Positions 55,065 to 64,000 of a stretch of 64,000 nt of DNA are shown here, in pieces; the stretch's first letter is position 1; each line of letters begins with the position of its first letter. Both the position numbers and the translations under genes were made by a program. Where the stretch lies: assembly GCF_030247195.1 (NCBI RefSeq), contig NC_080671.1:104023845-104087844 (forward strand), written 5' to 3'. The notes beneath the pieces were generated by a model. That model saw nothing but the letters and a program-made list of their open reading frames with translations. It had not been told where the DNA came from and made no database searches. The DNA is from Topomyia yanbarensis. Taxonomy: Eukaryota > Arthropoda > Insecta > Diptera > Culicidae.

Positions 55065-55987
55065 GCGTTGAAAGTAGATAATCAGGATAGTATACAATTT
55101 TCGACTATGTATAATTTTAAATATCGCTGTCTATAATTATCTCATTTTAAAAATGTATTGCCCATTGGAAATTTATCCGCATAAACTTTTTACTTTGACA
55201 TTTAGTAACAAATAAACACAAACAACTTTTTTTTAAACTTCATTGTCCATATCTTGGAAACTAACCAGCCAAAACAATCTATAATAGAGATAGAAACGAA
55301 ACTATTTGATAACAACATTTTTTAAAAAATTTATTGAGAAAGAACACTAGAATAGAATCGAATATTATGCACCCATTTTACTTGGAAGCGATGTCATGTT
55401 GTATTAGATATCAAAATTAAAATATTTCTAGAGAAAATTTTCAATAGGATGTAACATCGAGAGCCTCTCTTTGTTTACTTTCTTACGACGTCATTACAAC
55501 ACTTTGCACTAATTTTCCAGTACATATCGAAAGCCGACGGTTTTTACTAGAATATTATGCAAAGAGTAGAGTAGTAAATGTTGAAATGGCCGAGTATTGA
55601 ACAGATGTAAAAGTTACTTACGTCCTACACACCAAAAAATAATGAAAATTAAACGACATGTAAATCAATACGAATGTAAACATACAACAATTGAATCTAA
55701 AATTTGATTGAAAATTACGTTAACATCAATTGGAGCATCAAACAGCATACAATTTTACACTTTCATTCGTGTAATATTACATGTCAATCATTTTACAACA
55801 GTATTCGAGTAAAAATACATTGAAGTGCATGTGTTTTCTGTTTAAAGAAACTGTAATTTTCAACCCACGTGTAAAATTATAATAAAATTCGTTGAAGAAA
55901 GCGCGACAAGTCTTGTGTATTTGTGGTGGAGCTTAATTTTACATTTATATTCATGCTCCAAATATGTGCATGAAAATAATCTTAAAA
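55065..55987. other. intergenic; possible MITE end at 55627
   Basis: TACACACCAAAAAATAATGA at 55627 and the complement of TACACAGATAAAAATATTTT near 56010 could be diverged ends of one AT-rich element with ATGTAAA/TTTACAT subrepeats. Too weak to annotate as an element. Confidence 0.35.
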
Positions 55988-56260
55988 TTACAAAATATTT
56001 TTATCTGTGTATTCTAAATTTTCTCTAGATTTATCTTCTATTATGGTGTTATTAAGTTTGACGAATAGGATTGATTTTAAATTTTCCGAGCTGAGGTTTA
56101 TCTGATCGTTAGTTAGTATTTTCCCAAGGCCACTGAATCCTCGCTCAATTGAAACCTGTGTACAAGAAGTGCTCAAGCCTCAAGGTCGTTTGGCACAGTA
56201 GAGTCAAGTCTGGGTCCTCCAGTCTCTTGGATTCCCACCACATGATGATATCCGAATTCC
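55988..56260 (-). pseudogene. hAT transposase C-terminal (dimerisation) remnant
   Basis: Minus strand reads WWESKRLEDPDLTLLCQTTL in one frame (56231-56170) and, after a frameshift near 56167, STSCTQVSIERGFSGLGKIL, LSSENLKSILFVKLNN. WW, then a hydrophobic block, then the ERxFS motif and NLSxENLxxILFVKLN are the signature of the hAT C-terminal dimerisation domain. Stops occur upstream of 56260. The plus-strand frame 56149-56439 is its shadow. It could belong to an autonomous partner of a hAT-type MITE, but no link is visible. Confidence 0.85.
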
Positions 56261-56694
56261 ACGAAGCACTGATCTACACCACGAAAATTGTACTTATATC
56301 CGCATCCTACGCAGCAGACAAAATCCCATTAAAACAAGAGAGGGAAACAATCACTCTCGCGCTCCACACTCTCAGCATTTTTGAAGAGGAATTCCAACCC
56401 ATCTTCAATCAGTTTTGCGCTCTCGCCTTTCCTGTGTGATGCACATAACATCCTCTAATCATTGAACAAGTCATCACCTCTGATGATGAGTTTGCTTGTT
56501 GAGTGGGAGAAGAGTTTTTTTCTGCTATTGGCGAGGTGTGTGAAGTCCTCCTCAGAATGTTGATACCTCACCTCATTTTAGCATCATGAGTGATGCTCCA
56601 GCAAGCCTGGCTTGGAGAACCACCCAATGTTGGCTCAGCGAAATTTGGGCGGCTGCATGTTTTCAGAATGGTGAACAAATCGGTTAAATGGCTC
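56261..56694. other. non-coding, may include more decayed hAT transposase
   Basis: Minus-strand frames here are full of stops. Nothing else recognised. Confidence 0.35.
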
Positions 56695-58040
56695 TAGAAA
56701 CTCATCGTTCTCTACACGTTGCATTCAAAATCACTAAGAACGCGTTGATATCCCGCCAGCATGCTCCAGGTTTTTTGACCGTAGGAGACAACCGGTCCAA
56801 TGAGCGATTTGTAGAAGATTAACTTCATTCGGTGTCGTACCTTCGTCAATCGAAGGGTTTTTCGAAGCCGAAAGTAACAACGTTCACCTGCTAGAATACT
56901 TTTCTAAATTTCTCTGTTGGTGTCATTATTGACGGTCATTAGTGAGCCCAAATACACGAGCTCACCCAGTAAACGAAATATCGACTAGGCGGATTAAAAC
57001 ATGCCGACGAGTAGTAGGCTATTGAAATATTCTTCTAGGCTACCCGCTGTAACTCGCCAACAATCTGCACTAATTGTGTGGGTATCAACCAACTCGATAT
57101 CATCGTCATCGCTTCAACCGTCAGTCGGATGTACGTTCCCACCATTGTCTCAAGATTGTGTGGCACAATATTGAGGTTACCGTCGAAGCTAAAAAGCTGA
57201 GCAGACTTCCGGAAAACCGTGTCAATCTTAGCTCTTATTATCACACCATACCGCAGGCTTTTCCGAGTTTCAAAAGTATTTCTAATACTCATCACATATC
57301 ACTCGATCTATTTTCGCTGGTCCGGAAATCCATATTTGGGCGTTATATGCTAGTTTTCTCAACGATCTCGCTTGCTAACGGTGGTTCAGCAATATGATTG
57401 CTCGATAACTATTTGCCACAATCCCTTTTAACACCCTTTTTAAAGATGGGACATACTACTTCCTCAATCCAATCTTCCAGTAAAATCTGTTTCTCCCAGA
57501 TCTTTAAAACCACCTAGTGGAGTACTCTACACAACGCCTCTTTTCCGTGTTTTAGCAGCTTACATGGCAGCTGATCATTGCCAGCGGCTTTATCAGTCCT
57601 CAACCCGCCGATCACCTCATGAATCTTCGGTAGATCTTGCGCTGGGAATCTGTCGTTGGCTGCGCTTGTCTCCAGACTGATTCTTGCGATACTCTCGTCG
57701 TCTACTGCTATTTCGATGTTCGTCATAATACACTTATCGATCAGCTCGCACTCGGTCGCGAGAAGGTCTCCATTATTATCTCTTCATATGTCAGCCTGTG
57801 GCACATAACCTTTGCTTGAGCGATTTACCTACTCGTAGAACTTTCATAACTCTATACAGATGCTCCATCGCATATCTTCCTGTAAGCGATTTCGAATCTA
57901 TATTCGCACTGTGGAAGGTGCGCACATTTGTGAAGTTGGAGAAAATTTTCCGTTCATTAGAACGTGGTCGATTTGGTTCTAAATTTGTTAATGAGGTGAT
58001 CTCAGGGGTGAGGTTCATGTCGCTGATGAGGAGCTTCACA
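56695..58040 (-). pseudogene. decayed non-LTR retrotransposon (endonuclease and RT), possibly RTE-type
   Basis: In minus-strand order: endonuclease end MKLLISDMNL to NVRTFHSANIDSKSL (58039-57900; the usual SDH is lost); RT block IHEVIGGLRTDKAAGNDQLP, CKLLKHGKEAL (57630-57514); a stretch with stops; a block where SAQLFSFDGNLNIV (about 57215-57175) takes the place of the usual QLLGFADDIDII, so the catalytic Asp pair is gone; and LVYLGSLMT, RLTKVRHRMKLIFYKSLIGP, YGQKTW (56960-56740). Blocks are collinear with mosquito elements of this kind. Many stops and frameshifts. RTE-type is a guess from the KAAGxDxLPxxLxKxG motif. Confidence 0.8.
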
Positions 58041-58115
58041 TTCTGCCGCGGGCTCCAAATGCGCGTAAAAGGTATTCTTTCTTGTTCTCGGGTTACGCTT
58101 CGTGAGGGCAGTGCA

Positions 58116-59172
58116 CGTTAAGGTGAAGATATGTGGAAGCCACGTTGCTAGGCACCGACTCGCTTGTTTACATTGAGAAAAACTGAAACCTGAAGTGAAA
58201 ATTCAAACGCACAAATGAGAGTTTCCGAACATTTTCCTTTGAACATCTACACATTGGCAGCAAATTTGAAGTTTTGTTAGTAAACGATTAAAGTTTCGCG
58301 AGTGTTTTTGCAGTGGTGTGAGAATAAAGTGCATTTGAAAAAGTGCAATGAGCACGAGAAGAAGAAAAATAAGAGTGTTTCGAAAAGAAACCCCATGTGA
58401 AGAGGGGTGATATTTTCGCACAAAATAGGAGCTACAGATGGCATTCCGTCAAAAACTCGGATTGATTGTATAGGAAAATGTTCTAGCTCCCTTTAGTAGC
58501 AGTTCCGTGGCAAACCAGCAAGGTTAGTGTGTTAAAAAACGTATTTTTATATTTGCTCATGTCAGATACATGGTTAGGCAAGGGAGAGGGGTGTGTGCGG
58601 CGTAGCAGCTATATTGTGGCTCGCATGTATAATGTCCTTAAGGTGAAGATATGTGGAAGCCACGCACACGCTTGTTGCTAGGCACCGGCGCGCTTGTTTA
58701 CATTGAGAAAAAATGGAATTCGAAGTGAAAATTCAAACGCACAAATGAGAGTTTTCTGAACATTTTCCCTCGGTCATCTGCACATTGGCAGAAAATTTGA
58801 AGTTTTGTTAATAAACGTTTAAAGTTTCGCGAGTGTTTGTGCAGTGGTGTGTGATTAAAGTGCATTTGAAAAAGTGCACTGAAAGTGAGAAGAAGAAAAA
58901 TAAGAGTGTTTTGAAAAGAAACCCAAGTGAAGAGGGGTGATATTTTCGCACAAAATAAGCGCTACAGATGGAATTCCGTCAAAAACTCGGGTTGGTTATA
59001 TTGGAAAATGTTCTAGTTTCCTCAAGTAGCAGTTTCGTGATACACCGGCAAGGTTAGTGTATTGAAAAACGTATTTTTTTTATTTGCTCATGTCAGATAC
59101 ATGGTTAGGTCTGGGAGAGGGGTGTGTGCGGTGTAGGAGCTATGTTGTGGCTCGCTTGTATAATGTCCTTAA
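58116..59172. repeat. two tandem copies of a ~520-bp unit
   Basis: Unit 1 starts TTAAGGTGAAGATATGTGGA near 58119 and unit 2 with the same word near 58638; a third start (CCTTAA) is cut at 59168. The units share ATTCAAACGCACAAATGAGA, GTTTCGCGAGTGTTT, GAGAAGAAGAAAAATAAGAG, GAAGAGGGGTGATATTTTCG and TCAGATACATGGTTAGG, and differ by small indels (for example CACACGCTTG added in unit 2). They lie on the 5' side of the decayed minus-strand retrotransposon. Confidence 0.92.
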
Positions 59173-61004
59173 CGATGCTGTAGTAGTAGAAAAGGCCTTT
59201 GATCCACACACCTAGTTTCTCTGATCCCAACTTGTTTGTTATGCCGTTGCTCTAGTAGAATGTAACCGCGCGATGCCCGCTTTTCCACACATTCCGTCCT
59301 GCGAAGACAAGTTCCTACAATGCTACGTCTATGAAGTGGCGAGTTTTCAGCTCATTGTGTAGGATTCGAAAAGCAAAAGGACTTACAGTTCGATGTGCCA
59401 AGTTTCCAATCGTAGTCCTTTTTTCGTTACGTGGGCTTTGATCGATTATTCCGATCCGCCTTGTCCTCCTGATTCTTCGTAACGTGGTGTTTTCCGGGCG
59501 GCTTGTTGGATTTAACACAACCTCCTGTCTTCTCGGACAGCCGCGCGGGGTTTCTTTGCCACCTCACGTATTCAGTTCTGTATACGGTAGGGTTATAGCG
59601 CACATGCCCACTCGCACCTTCTCATTTCGCTTCTACTGCAGAAGAAGCCCAGTCGATGCCGGGATACAGATTAAATGTCGTCAACAGACGCACGGGAAAG
59701 CATGAGATAGAAGCTTGTGAACGCTGGGAAGTATTCACCATTTGATGACCAACCTTCGAAGTTGATGGTTTCGAAATTTTGTGATGTTAACCGTTGTTTA
59801 GAATGAAATGGTAACCGCTGAACTGTTTGTGAGCTTTCAATATTTTATATAATTTACATTATATTGAAGTATTTTCGAAAAATCAACAATTTTCGTCAAA
59901 ATACCCCCCCCCCCCCAACCAAATATCTGGCTACGCCACTGGGGTGGGGGGGTGGTTAAATCCGTACGACCATACGAATTCATCAGTTTCATTTTTAGGG
60001 AGTCTGAAAAATGATGAGATTCTCAATCCAAAACACTCAAAAGTGTCCAAATCGGCTTAAAGCGCGATAGTTATGAGCTTTTTAATTTGCTTGTCAACCT
60101 GCCCCACCTTGCCCCACTTTTTTCTCTTCGTGATTAAAAAAATTCGAGATCTCAACCAGTTAGGGTAAACAGGTCTAATACGCCCCCCTTAAGCAAAAAC
60201 TGCTATATTTCACCATTCGACACTATGATCTCCGCACCAACTAATTTATTGTTATCTTAGTTAGAAATTAGTACCCGTTTCATTTTTTATTAAAAACATC
60301 CTGATACAAGTATTATTAAACATTTTTCAAAGATGCCTAAATTATAGTTTTTTCTTTCACCCAGGGCAAAATGCCCCCGGTTACAGTGTAATAAGCTCCA
60401 CAACAAGAGGATGGTATGTCCCACAGCAGTCGGTGAGTATGCCCCACAAAAAAGGTGGGGCGTTTTAGCCGATGATGAGCTGTTGTGAATGCATGAATAA
60501 TTATACACGTACATATAGTTTAAAGCCAAGCTAAAAACTAAGATAGTAACTATAATATTCTAGTAAGCTACTTGAAATAGTTCTATTAAATCCGACTGTT
60601 TCTAGTTGGTTGTAATGTTATTGGAAAAAGTGAGAGCTTACATTAAAATAGCTCTTTTGAAACTTTTGTGTATATTGTTATTTTGTAACATATAAAAAAT
60701 ACCAAACTAACTTAGTACGTTGATTTCATGAAACAATACTACTTTGTCATTTTTACTTTTTAGATAATTTAGATTTAGAGTCCTGGGAATTCAAGAAGGG
60801 CATTTTGCCCTGATGGGGCGTATTATACCCTTCAAACAAAATGTCAGCTGACGCTTCTTGGGTTAAAAAAAATTGGAGGGTTATATTTTTTCAATATTTA
60901 TGATGAAAACACCCTTTAAATGTAATAACATTTATCAGTCTTTACTCTTTCTGGTTTTCTCATATGGAAAGGATATGCAATCAGTCTGAAAACCGACTTT
61001 TTAA
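59173..61004. other. intergenic with repeat fragments
   Basis: No gene supported. A C13 run at about 59906, followed by CTGGCTACGCCACTGGGGTG, is a diverged relative of the GTAGCCAGAGGGGGGG word at 61260. The GC-rich part 59240-59700 looks like a retrotransposon UTR, but I cannot assign it. Confidence 0.35.
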
Positions 61005-61095
61005 CCGAGGCCCGGAGGGCCGAGTCTCATATACCATTCGACTCAGTTCGTCAAAATTCACAAATATCTGTATGTGTGTGTGTTTTCAAAACAGA
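61005..61095 (+). repeat. dispersed repeat with GGCCCGGAGGGCC word, copy 4
   Basis: GAGGCCCGGAGGGCCGAGTC, then TCATATACCATTCGACTCAG and a GTGTGTGTGTG tail, as at 10940-11070. Confidence 0.75.
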
Positions 61096-61734
61096 CTCAC
61101 TTTTCTCAGAGAGGGCTGAACCGAATCGCTCAAATTTGATTTCAAATGAAAGGTACAACGCTCCCATAAGCTGCTATTGATTTTTTTCGATCAGACTTCC
61201 GGTTCCTGAGTTACGGATTGAAGATATAAAATGGTAACACCATGATGTCCAAACAGGCACGTAGCCAGAGGGGGGGCTAGGGGGCTAAAGCCCCCCCCCC
61301 GAAATTTTTCAAAAATAAATTTAAGAAGCAACATGTTTTTCGGTAACTCGTAAAAAAATTGTATCTTGTTTGGTTTCAACAAATTAATGGGAGAATGGTG
61401 AGGAAGATTACTATTTCGAGCCACCGAAGACATCGGTCACGATATCTACTCAGTATGCCGAGTCTGATAATACACTTCCTTTCATATTGTGTGACTCGTC
61501 GGAAGAACAAAAGAAACTGTTACTTTAATTCTTGCTGGGGTGATCCGTCGGATGATTGAATCGCAGAAGCAAGAAGTGGTGCTCCAGCCAAACGTGGAGG
61601 CTATTGACTTCCGGAATTTTTGTATAACCGAATTTCATGATGGGAAATATTTGCTGAAGGTGAAAATAGAGGTTATGCTTACGAACTTCGCCTTTAACGA
61701 GTTCTACCTTGTCAGGCATTCAGTACTTATGTTA
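61096..61734. other. intergenic, no gene supported
   Basis: A G7/C10 inverted pair (GGGGGGGCTAGGGGGCTAAAG, about 61270-61300) is the only structure. The frame 61540-61854 runs into the retrotransposon tail and is not supported. Confidence 0.35.
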
Positions 61735-64000
61735 TTTTTTTTTTTTTTTATTCATTTCGTTTATTTGATAGGCACAAATGCGTTAGCTTGGCGGTGCCAA
61801 ATTCTTTTGTTTTTACATTTTGTATATTTTAAAACTAGGAGGTTACAATGTTGAAATATTTTTTTAAAAAAGAAAAATTTTACAGCTATCTTAAGACTAG
61901 AAATAAGATTCTATATACAAGAGAGGGGGCGAAAGATTTTTTTTATGAAAAAATTTTAAAACAAGGAATTCAATAGTAATAATTTTTAGGAAATATTTAC
62001 ACTTATCTTAAAACTAACAATATAGTTTGGTACACAAAAGGGGGAACAAATATTTATGAGAAAATTCGCATGTGTTTTAAGACTAGGGATACAATTCTAT
62101 TTACAAGATGGGGGACAATAGTTTTAACAAAGAGGTAAAATTACAACTATCTTAAAACTAGGAATACAGAATACTAATTTGAACTTTTTTAGCGGAGACT
62201 TATGCTTGGTCAAGATATTCAGAGGGGGGCTGTAGAAGCAGTTGTATCAAGGACAGGGGAGAGAAAGCGTAGATGGTGACCGGGAGAGAAGAGCAAAACT
62301 TGCAACTTTCGCTCAAACGGGAGATCAGCGAAAGATTACCGCCTCAGTCTAGTAGGTCGGATTGGCGGATGGTATTCTTCGGACCCGCGGGGAATCCTTC
62401 AAAAGTCATCGGACCTTGAGTCGCTCTCGCTTCAGTTTCCGTAGTGGTAAGTGCGACGGCGGTTACATAGTTGCAGTCTGGAGCTGATCGGTCCCACAAG
62501 GCAAGAGAAAGCTTCTAAAACGAGAAATAAAAAGAGAGGGGCTAAATTGGGATATTTGTCGTTTTTATGAAAGTATAAATAAGGGACATATAGGGGAAAT
62601 CACGATTTGCCAGTATATCTCGGACTGGGACATTGGGTGGTCTACCTCGGGCCCGAAGGGAATCCTTTAACTGAGACCTGGCGTCCAAGTACCCGGCGCA
62701 TACCCAGACAACGTGCTCGATGTCGTGATAGCCCTCGTCACAAGCGCACAGACTACTCTCCGCAAGCCCAATACGCCGCAGATGCGCATCCAAGGTGTAG
62801 TGGTTGGACATAAGTCGGGACATTACACGAATAAAATCCCGACCCACATCCATCCCCCTGAACCAAGGCTTCGTTGATACCTTTGGGATAATGGAATGTA
62901 GCCATCGTCCAAGTTCACCATTGCTCCACGAGGTTTGCCAACTGTTGAGTGTCCTCTGACGACAAATACTAAAAAATTCGTTGAAGCAGATTGGTCTTTC
63001 GTATATGTCACCATTTAATGCGCCCACCTTTGCTAATGAGTCGGCCTTTTCATTGCCCGGGATAGAACAATGAGAGGGGACCCAAACAAAGGTAATTTGA
63101 TAAGATTTTTCAGATAACGTACACAAGGACTCCCGTATCTTCCCCAGGAAATATGGGAATTGCTTTTTGGGCTTCATCGCACGAAGAGCCTCGATGGAGC
63201 TGAGGCTGTCCGAAATGATGAAGTAGTGATCTGTGGGCAGAGTGTCGATGATCCCAAGGGTGTACTGAATTGCAGCTAACTCTGCGACGTAAACTGAAGC
63301 GGGATCATTGAGCTTGAATGAAGCGGTGATAGTATTGTTGAAGATACCGAAGCCAGTGGACCCATCGAGATTTGATCCGTCAGTGTAGAACATTTTGTCA
63401 CAGTCGACTTCTCGGAATTTATTATAAAATATATTGGGGATCACTTGCGGGCGTATATGGTCCGGGATTCCACGAATCTCTTCCTTCATGGATGTGTCGA
63501 AGAATACAGTAGAATCAGAAGTATCTAGGAAACGAACACGGCTGGGAGTATATGAAGAAGGATTAATGCTCTGTGCCATGTAGTCGAAGTACAAGGCCAT
63601 AAATCGGGTTTGAGAATTAAGCTCGACGAGCCTCTCGAAGTTTTCAATCACCAACGGGTTCAGAATGTCGCATCGGATGAGCAATCGATATGAGAGTTCC
63701 CAAAATCGATTTTTTAGCGGAAGAACGCCCGCCAGCACTTCGAGACTCATCGTATGGGTCGAGTGCATGCAACCCAAGGCAACGCGCAAGCAACGATACT
63801 GGATTCTCTCCAGTTTGATGAAGTGTATGTTCGCAGCGGAGCGGAAACAGAAACACCCGTACTCCATCACCGACAATATCGTTGTTTGGTATAACCTGAT
63901 CAGGTCTCCTGGGTGAGCACCCCACCATGTTCCAGTTATTGTTCGGAGAAAATTGATCCTTTGTTGGCATTTCTGTTTCAGATACCTAATGTGACATCCC
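61735..64000 (-). mobile_element. non-LTR retrotransposon D, 3' half, I-like, open at window edge
   Basis: The 3' end is a T16 run at about 61735-61750 (the poly-A tail on the minus strand). The 3' UTR holds five repeats of a word like TATCTTAAAACTAGGAATAC at about 61827, 61890, 62005, 62076 and 62151. ORF2 follows from 62542 and is open to the window end. RNase H inside ORF2 points to the I/LOA/Loner group; resemblance to the I-clade element of Aedes is my inference. Confidence 0.88.
62542..64000 (-). CDS. ORF2 C-terminal half with RNase H domain (partial)
   Basis: The frame is open from the window edge (…RINFLRTITGTWWGAHPGDL…) to the stop at 62542, about 486 codons with no lesion. The first part is the end of the RT/thumb region (LERIQYRCLRVALGCM, AGVLPLKNRFWEL). 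An RNase H domain spans about 63395-63020 with all catalytic residues visible: FYTDGSN, AELAAIQ, ISDSLSS, and GNEKADSLA after WVPSHC. A C-terminal finger CACDEGYHDIEHVVWVC is near 62750. In this family RNase H removes the RNA strand during second-strand synthesis. No breaks in the visible part, so it may be a young copy. The true start lies outside the window. Confidence 0.9.
   Translation of the reverse strand, partial: GCHIRYLKQKCQQRINFLRTITGTWWGAHPGDLIRLYQTTILSVMEYGCFCFRSAANIHFIKLERIQYRCLRVALGCMHSTHTMSLEVLAGVLPLKNRFWELSYRLLIRCDILNPLVIENFERLVELNSQTRFMALYFDYMAQSINPSSYTPSRVRFLDTSDSTVFFDTSMKEEIRGIPDHIRPQVIPNIFYNKFREVDCDKMFYTDGSNLDGSTGFGIFNNTITASFKLNDPASVYVAELAAIQYTLGIIDTLPTDHYFIISDSLSSIEALRAMKPKKQFPYFLGKIRESLCTLSEKSYQITFVWVPSHCSIPGNEKADSLAKVGALNGDIYERPICFNEFFSICRQRTLNSWQTSWSNGELGRWLHSIIPKVSTKPWFRGMDVGRDFIRVMSRLMSNHYTLDAHLRRIGLAESSLCACDEGYHDIEHVVWVCAGYLDARSQLKDSLRARGRPPNVPVRDILANRDFPYMSLIYTFIKTTNIPI

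Noticed and set aside
56149..56439. 96-codon plus-strand frame
   Set aside because: Antisense of the hAT transposase remnant.

Overview
This window looks like insect nuclear DNA, most likely from a mosquito of the Aedes type. It has AT-rich non-coding DNA, one sparse gene split by a 12-kb intron, many MITE-like elements, several non-LTR retrotransposons, and ITmD37E mariner-like elements, a group first described in mosquitoes. The genus is an inference; no marker gene fixes it.

The only host gene I can support is on the plus strand: exons 9327-9746, 21812-22058 and 22119-22405, giving about 317 residues from the ATG at 9327. It has a Ser/His/Gln-rich acidic N-terminal half, a region that reads like a WH1/EVH1 (PH-fold) domain, a basic patch and a CRIB-like motif. 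Intron 1 (12,065 nt) is filled with mobile DNA. Intron 2 is 60 nt, in frame and free of stop codons. Upstream, a decayed histone H2A pseudogene lies on the minus strand at about 4795-5105.

Layout. 0.6-8.1 kb: two long arrays of a degenerate 12-bp repeat, AAATTYCACGTG, which is its own reverse complement and carries a CACGTG E-box in each unit. A non-repetitive flank of about 270 bp is duplicated. An 8-bp-TSD hAT-type MITE and the H2A pseudogene lie between the arrays. 9.3-22.4 kb: the host gene; intron 1 holds non-LTR copy A (R1-like, nearly intact ORF2), an ITmD37E element with TA duplications, and two blocks of a ~95-bp palindrome-rich repeat. 26.2-29.6 kb: non-LTR copy B, internally deleted but flanked by a perfect 14-bp target duplication, with a 46-bp retroposed tail nested inside. 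30.7-36.7 kb: a pogo-like MITE, a large hAT-type foldback, an ITmD37E fragment and three more MITE-like elements. 40-44 kb: a retrotransposon 3' UTR relic, more MITEs (including two mutually inverted copies of one 8-bp-TSD family), a TA-flanked element with another MITE inside it, and a palindrome. 44.1-48.8 kb: non-LTR copy C, same family as B. 53-59 kb: further MITE copies, a hAT transposase remnant, a decayed EN/RT element and a 2 x ~520-bp tandem duplication. 61.7-64 kb: the 3' half of a non-LTR element with an intact RNase H domain, running off the window edge.

Almost every ORF in the window other than the host gene is transposon coding sequence or an artefact of repeats. In particular, the Lys-Phe-His-Val-type ORFs at 1.3-8.1 kb come from the 12-bp repeat, whose period is a multiple of three. 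I found no tRNA, rRNA or CRISPR. No searches could be run; family names rest on motifs visible in the translations.
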